Source: an uncultured Oscillospiraceae bacterium (GTDB taxonomy: Bacteria > Bacillota > Clostridia > Oscillospirales > Oscillospiraceae). From it: DNA of 62,429 nt. Shown here piece after piece: positions 58,482 to 62,429 of this stretch. The translations under genes were made by a program, and so were the position numbers. The stretch lies in the NCBI GenBank assembly GCA_910587645.1, contig CAJUNA010000034.1:1-62429 (forward strand). The letters run 5' to 3'. How positions within the stretch are numbered: the first letter of the stretch is position 1; every line of letters starts with the position of its first letter. The notes below the pieces were generated by a model. That model made no database searches, was not told the origin of the DNA, and saw only the letters and a list, made by a program, of their open reading frames with translations.

Positions 58482-60755
58482 ATGGAACTGAGAGAACAAC
58501 TTACGCGGATCACACAAAAACGCTTTGCCCTGCCGCCGGAGAAGTGTGGCAGCCGGGAGCTGTATACCGCCCTGCTGGAGCTGACCCAGCGGTTGACGGA
58601 GGAACGCCCCGCCCCGGCGGTAGCCCGGAAGCTCTACTATTTCTCCGCCGAGTTTCTGATGGGCAAGCTGCTGGACAACAACCTTCTGGCGCTGGGTATC
58701 CACAGCCAGGTCAAGGAGCTTTTGGCATCCATGGGCAAGGATTTGGGGCAGGTGGAGGAGGCGGAGCCGGAGCCTTCCCTGGGGAACGGCGGCCTGGGCC
58801 GCCTGGCGGCCTGCTTTCTGGATTCCATTGCTGCGCTGGGGCTGCAAGGCGATGGCGTGGGACTGAACTACCACTACGGCCTGTTCCGGCAGCGGTTTGC
58901 GGAGAACAAGCAGTTAGAAACCCCCGATCTCTGGCTGGAGGATGATAGCTGGCTGATCCCCACCGGGACATCCTTTATGGTGCCCTTCGGGGATTTGGAG
59001 CTGAAGGCGGTGCTATGGGATATCGCGATTCCCAGCGCGTACTGCGACCGGGCGAACCGGCTGCACCTGTTCGATGTGGAGGATCCCGCACAGCCGCCGG
59101 CATCGGGTATCGGCTTTGACAAAACCGATATCAGGCATCATCTCACCAGTTTCCTTTATCCGGATGACAGCGATGAGACGGGCCGCCTGCTGCGGGTGTA
59201 CCAGCAGTATTTCATGGTGTCCGCCGGGGCGCAGCTCATTCTCAAGGAGCTGGAGGAGCGGGGCTACGAGCCGAATGAGCTGGCAGACCATGCGGCAGTT
59301 CAGATCAACGACACCCATCCATCGATGGTGATTCCGGAGCTGATCCGGCTGCTGGTGGAGAAGGGGCTGTCTATGGACGAAGCCATCAGCCAGGTCAGCC
59401 GCACCTGCGCCTATACCAACCACACCATCCTGGCGGAAGCCTTGGAAAAGTGGCCTTTGGAATTTATTGAACAGGTTGCGCCCCAGCTTGTTCCCATTAT
59501 CCGGGAGCTGGACAGGCGGGCGAGAAAAATTTCCGATGATCCAGCCGTGGCGATTGTGGACGAAAATGACCTGGTTCATATGGCCCATATGGATATTCAC
59601 TATGGCTACTCGGTCAATGGGGTGGCCGCGTTGCATACGGAAATCCTGAAAAAAGCGGAACTGAAAGCCTTTTACAGCCTCTATCCTGAGAAGTTCAACA
59701 ACAAAACCAACGGCGTAACCTTGCGGCGGTGGCTGGAAGCCTGTAACCCGGAGCTGACCGCCCTTATTGATGGTTGCATCGGGACGGATTGGCGGCAGCG
59801 GCCGGAAAAGCTGGAGGGGCTGCTGGCATTTAAGAACGATGGGCAGGTGCTGCGTAAGCTGCTGGCGGTGAAGCAGGGGGCTAAAGAGCGGTTCTGCGCG
59901 CGGCTGAAGGAAACGCAGGGCGTGACGCTGGATCCCCAGTCCATTTTTGACGTTCAGATCAAGCGGCTCCATGAGTACAAGCGGCAGCAGATGAACGCGC
60001 TGTATGTCATCGACAAGTATCTGGAAATCAAGGCCGGGCGTATGCCGGAACGGCCGGTTACGGTGATTTTTGGAGCGAAGGCCGCGCCCGCTTATGTGAT
60101 GGCGAAGCATATTATCCATTTGATCCTCTGCCTGCAAAAGCTGATCGAAAACGATCCCCAGGTCAGGCCGTGGCTGCGGGTGGCGATGGTGGAAAACTAC
60201 AACGTCACTTGGGCGGAGCGGCTGATCCCGGCGGCGGATATCTCTGAGCAGATCTCGCTGGCGTCTAAGGAAGCCAGCGGCACCGGCAACATGAAGCTAA
60301 TGGCTAACGGCGCGGTGACGCTGGGTACCCTGGACGGGGCCAACGTGGAAATTGCTGAACTGGTGGGGCCGGAGAATATCTTTACCTTTGGCGCCCACAG
60401 CGACAGGGTCATCCATCTCTATGACAGCAAGGGCGGCGAACGGTACCGTGCCTTGGATTACTACCATACCCCCAAGGTGGAACGGCTGGTGGATTTCCTC
60501 CTGTCCCCGGAGCTGCTGGAAATTGGCGACCCCAAGGATCTGGCCGCGCTGTGGCGGGATATCAAGGGGAAGGACTGGTTTATGGCGCTGCTTGACCTGG
60601 AGGAGTATATTGCGGTTAAAGACCAAGCTGTCCGGCAGTACGCCGGGCGGGACGCCTGGGCAGGCAAAATGCTGGTTAACATCGCCAAGGCGGGGTACTT
60701 TTCTTCCGACCGCACAATCCGGCAGTACAACGAGGATATTTGGCATCTGAGCTGA
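58482..60755 (+). CDS. glgP: glycogen/maltodextrin phosphorylase
   Basis: A 757-residue glycosyltransferase-35 enzyme that cleaves alpha-1,4-glucans with phosphate to release glucose 1-phosphate. Signatures: YFSAEFLMGKLLDNNLLALG, LGNGGLGRLAACFLDS, AVQINDTHPSMVIPELIRLL, YTNHTILAEALEKW, RLHEYKRQQMN and the PLP lysine region SKEASGTGNMKLMANGAV. The length is near 750-800, typical of MalP/GlgP; the allosteric N-terminal extension of animal enzymes is absent. GAAAGGAGTG lies before the ATG at 58482. It closes the sugar module, and its product would enter glycolysis through the phosphoglucomutase at 20.7-22.4 kb. Confidence 0.95.
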   Translation: MELREQLTRITQKRFALPPEKCGSRELYTALLELTQRLTEERPAPAVARKLYYFSAEFLMGKLLDNNLLALGIHSQVKELLASMGKDLGQVEEAEPEPSLGNGGLGRLAACFLDSIAALGLQGDGVGLNYHYGLFRQRFAENKQLETPDLWLEDDSWLIPTGTSFMVPFGDLELKAVLWDIAIPSAYCDRANRLHLFDVEDPAQPPASGIGFDKTDIRHHLTSFLYPDDSDETGRLLRVYQQYFMVSAGAQLILKELEERGYEPNELADHAAVQINDTHPSMVIPELIRLLVEKGLSMDEAISQVSRTCAYTNHTILAEALEKWPLEFIEQVAPQLVPIIRELDRRARKISDDPAVAIVDENDLVHMAHMDIHYGYSVNGVAALHTEILKKAELKAFYSLYPEKFNNKTNGVTLRRWLEACNPELTALIDGCIGTDWRQRPEKLEGLLAFKNDGQVLRKLLAVKQGAKERFCARLKETQGVTLDPQSIFDVQIKRLHEYKRQQMNALYVIDKYLEIKAGRMPERPVTVIFGAKAAPAYVMAKHIIHLILCLQKLIENDPQVRPWLRVAMVENYNVTWAERLIPAADISEQISLASKEASGTGNMKLMANGAVTLGTLDGANVEIAELVGPENIFTFGAHSDRVIHLYDSKGGERYRALDYYHTPKVERLVDFLLSPELLEIGDPKDLAALWRDIKGKDWFMALLDLEEYIAVKDQAVRQYAGRDAWAGKMLVNIAKAGYFSSDRTIRQYNEDIWHLS

Positions 60756-60782
60756 GGGCCTTTTAGGCCGCGTGTTTCCTTT

Positions 60783-60814
60783 GGGGCGCCGTGCTTTGCG
60801 CGGTGCCCCTTTTT
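60783..60814 (+). terminator. intrinsic terminator after glgP
   Basis: GGGGCGCCG pairs with CGGTGCCCC (one G-T) around a short loop, followed by TTTTT, 27 bases after the stop codon. Confidence 0.85.
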
Positions 60815-61164
60815 GCTTTTCCGGTACGGTATACCTCCGTTTGCAACCGGCGCAGGGGGGCCAGGCAAGCTACTCCTGTGGAGTGTTTTTGTTCGAACGC
60901 GCGAAGTTCTGGTAGGTGACGCTCGCTGCATCCTTAGGCCGCAAATGGGGGAAAATTGCTGTTTTTTGTACAACTTTTTGAAATTATTTTGAAAAAAATT
61001 TTCCCTGGTATACCAGGGATACAGGGCGGAGGGCTTGCGGGGCGGCTGGGTTTGCCCGTGACAGCCTGCCGCCGGCACAGGGTAATGGGAGAAAATTTAA
61101 GAAATTTTTGTTGCCACTTTGATGCCGGAATGATGTATGATAGAAAACGAAAGGTGGGATCCCC
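60815..61164. other. intergenic region with an 18-bp palindrome at 61002-61019
   Basis: No coding frame is convincing. TCCCTGGTATACCAGGGA (61002-61019) is a perfect palindrome in an AT-rich setting, about 145 bases before the response-regulator start. It may be an operator. The region just before the start reads GATGCCGGAATGATGTATGA and probably holds the promoter, but no clean -35/-10 pair can be fixed. Confidence 0.5.
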
Positions 61165-61818
61165 TTGCTGCATGTGCTGATTGTTGAGGATGAAAAACCA
61201 ATTTCTAATTTGATCCGTATGAGCCTGACAAAGGAAGGCTTCCATTGTACCTGCGCTTATGATGGCGGGGAAGCCGCCGATCTTCTGGAAAAAAATGTTT
61301 ACGACTTGGTCCTCCTGGATGTGATGCTGCCGGAAATCGATGGCTTTGAGTTGATGGAGTATATCCGCCCCCTGGAGATCCCTGTGATCTTCCTGACCGC
61401 TAAGTCCGCTGTGGCCGACCGGGTCAAGGGGCTTCGGCTGGGCGCGGAGGATTATATTGTCAAACCCTTTGACACGATTGAGCTGCTGGCCAGGATTGAT
61501 GTGGTCATGCGGCGGTATCAAAAATGCGATATGGTGATTGAGGTAGGCGGGGTCAGGATTGATACCGCTTCCATGCGGGTGTGGCGGGAGGATGAAGAGA
61601 TCAGCCTGACGAAAACTGAGTACGACCTCCTCCTTCTCTTTGCCAGGAACCCCAGGCGGGCAATGTACCGGGAAACCATCTACGAGCGGGTCTGGGGGGA
61701 GGAATACCCCTTCGGCAGCAAGGCTGTGGACCTCCATGTCCAGCGGCTTAGAAAAAAGGTGGGCTGGGAATCGACTTTGCAGGCTGTCAATAAGGTGGGG
61801 TACCGGCTTGAGGTGTGA
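61165..61818 (+). CDS. OmpR/PhoB-type response regulator
   Basis: A 217-residue two-component regulator. The receiver domain (about 1-112) has the acidic pair in VEDEKP, the phosphorylatable Asp in LVLLDVMLPEIDG, Thr in FLTAKS and Lys in YIVKPFD. The C-terminal winged helix (about 125-215) has LTKTEYDLLLLFARNP, YRETIYERVWG and VDLHVQRLRKKVG. The start is a TTG at 61165 with AAGGTGG seven bases upstream. The kinase gene starts four bases after the stop but is broken at the right edge, so the pair may be non-functional as assembled. Confidence 0.9.
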   Translation: MLHVLIVEDEKPISNLIRMSLTKEGFHCTCAYDGGEAADLLEKNVYDLVLLDVMLPEIDGFELMEYIRPLEIPVIFLTAKSAVADRVKGLRLGAEDYIVKPFDTIELLARIDVVMRRYQKCDMVIEVGGVRIDTASMRVWREDEEISLTKTEYDLLLLFARNPRRAMYRETIYERVWGEEYPFGSKAVDLHVQRLRKKVGWESTLQAVNKVGYRLEV

Positions 61819-61821
61819 GAC

Positions 61822-62376
61822 ATGAAGTTCCGGCTGAAAATGACCCTTTGTATGCTCTCTGTGCTGTCCCTGCTGTTCGGGGCGGGGGGAAGTCTCCTGA
61901 TCTCCGGGTTCTTTGAGGATTCCTTGGAGAGGGAAAAGGACGCCGCTTTCGCCTCTTACCGGATGGCGTGGGGCGCGCTGCAAATCGTCAACGGGCTGTC
62001 GCCGTATCTGGACGCGGAAGCGATTTCCCAGACCATGGAACAGCTCTGCCAGCAGGATGGCGCGGCGTGGACCGCCCTGCGGCTGGCTACCGTGGATGGG
62101 GTGGTGTTCGAGTCCAGCCCGGCCCGCTACCCCTTCCCTGGCGACCGGACGATGCCGGATCCGGGCGCGTGCCTGTTCCGGGTAGTGAATACGGGAACCG
62201 GGCGGTACTGGCTGCTGCTCTCCGGCGCGGTGAAAACCAATGGGGAAACGCTGTACCTCCATACCGCCCACAATATTACCAGCCTTTATATTACTCCCGA
62301 ATTAGAACATAGGAAATCTGGCTATGTTGAAAGAAAGCGGAGACCTTATCAGGGCAATGTTGTAAGGATCGCATAA
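61822..62376 (+). pseudogene. sensor histidine kinase, N-terminal part only, interrupted near 62290
   Basis: From the ATG at 61822 the protein begins with a membrane helix (about 8-28, CMLSVLSLLFGAGGSLLISG). An extracytoplasmic sensor domain follows to about residue 158, ending LYLHTAHNITSLY. A second membrane helix, HAMP and kinase domains should follow; instead the frame runs ITPELEHRKSGYVERKRRPY and stops at 62376. The sequence after about 62290 is AT-richer and unrelated to a kinase, so foreign DNA (probably a mobile-element end) joins here, or the contig is joined to a repeat. The exact boundary is uncertain by about 10 bases. Confidence 0.7.
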
Positions 62377-62429
62377 AAGAAGCTGTTTTATGGCGGATAT
62401 CGCGTTTGGTCTGAGGCAAGCTGCCAGAA
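62290..62429. mobile_element. probable end of an unidentified inserted element at the right edge
   Basis: The last 140 bases break the kinase frame and differ in composition. No transposase frame or terminal repeat can be recognised in so short a stretch. The call rests on the abrupt loss of kinase homology. Confidence 0.35.

Overview
The window looks like chromosomal DNA of a spore-forming, GC-rich member of the Clostridia, probably an Oscillospiraceae-type gut anaerobe. Four things suggest this: a SleC/Csp germination locus, Gram-positive lipoproteins with clear lipoboxes, strong AGGAGG ribosome sites, and molybdenum hydroxylase and carbohydrate ABC genes typical of that group. The species cannot be named from the sequence alone. 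Both edges lie in interrupted genes: an IS21-like end on the left and a broken histidine kinase on the right. The window may therefore be a contig bounded by repeats.

Layout. 1-3.9 kb is accessory and partly decayed: an IS21 end inside a small gene, a WYL regulator, a GESHH-motif protein, and remnants of a mobile element (LRR protein, AAA ATPase start, serine recombinase tail, frameshifted HTH protein). 4.0-17.4 kb is an 11-gene minus-strand cluster driven by one perfect consensus promoter (TTGACA-17-TATAAT) with palindromic operators on its -10 end, beside a divergent GntR/UTRA regulator. It encodes an OsmC protein, a TatD hydrolase, an AzgA-like purine permease, an N-acyl-D-amino-acid deacylase, two amidohydrolases, a three-subunit molybdenum hydroxylase, a D-threonine aldolase/D-serine dehydratase-like enzyme and an M20 amidohydrolase. 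The gene content reads as a catabolic route from a purine-like or other N-heterocycle towards a D-amino acid. 18.7-19.1 kb carries tRNA-Gln and tRNA-Ala, each with its own promoter. 19.4-22.4 kb holds an aminotransferase and a phosphoglucomutase.

22.5-27.1 kb is a spore germination locus: sleC divergent from two subtilisin-like Csp proteases, both with intact triads. 27.2-29.0 kb is a yybP-ykoY-type (Mn2+) riboswitch with terminator in front of a flotillin. 29.2-40.8 kb is an unusual transport operon: two tandem 810-860-residue lipoproteins (propeller-like half plus solute-binding half), two sugar-type permeases, a very long HlyD-like adaptor, a two-TM MacB-like protein and one MalK-type ATPase.

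40.8-53.7 kb is mixed: kinase-like ATPase, Cys-rich mini-protein with an ASKHA/2Fe-2S activase, HAD phosphatase, Mpg glycosylase, DMT transporter, chemoreceptor, ApbE, PfoR-like PTS IIC, CapA-like lipoprotein and an SLH-linked beta-lactamase-fold hydrolase. 53.9-60.8 kb is a maltodextrin-type module (binding protein, two permeases, LacI regulator with an apparent CTG start, glycogen phosphorylase) behind a LacI-type operator. The end holds an OmpR-type response regulator and the interrupted kinase. The module at 54 kb has no ATPase gene, so the MalK-type ATPase at 39.5 kb may serve both importers.
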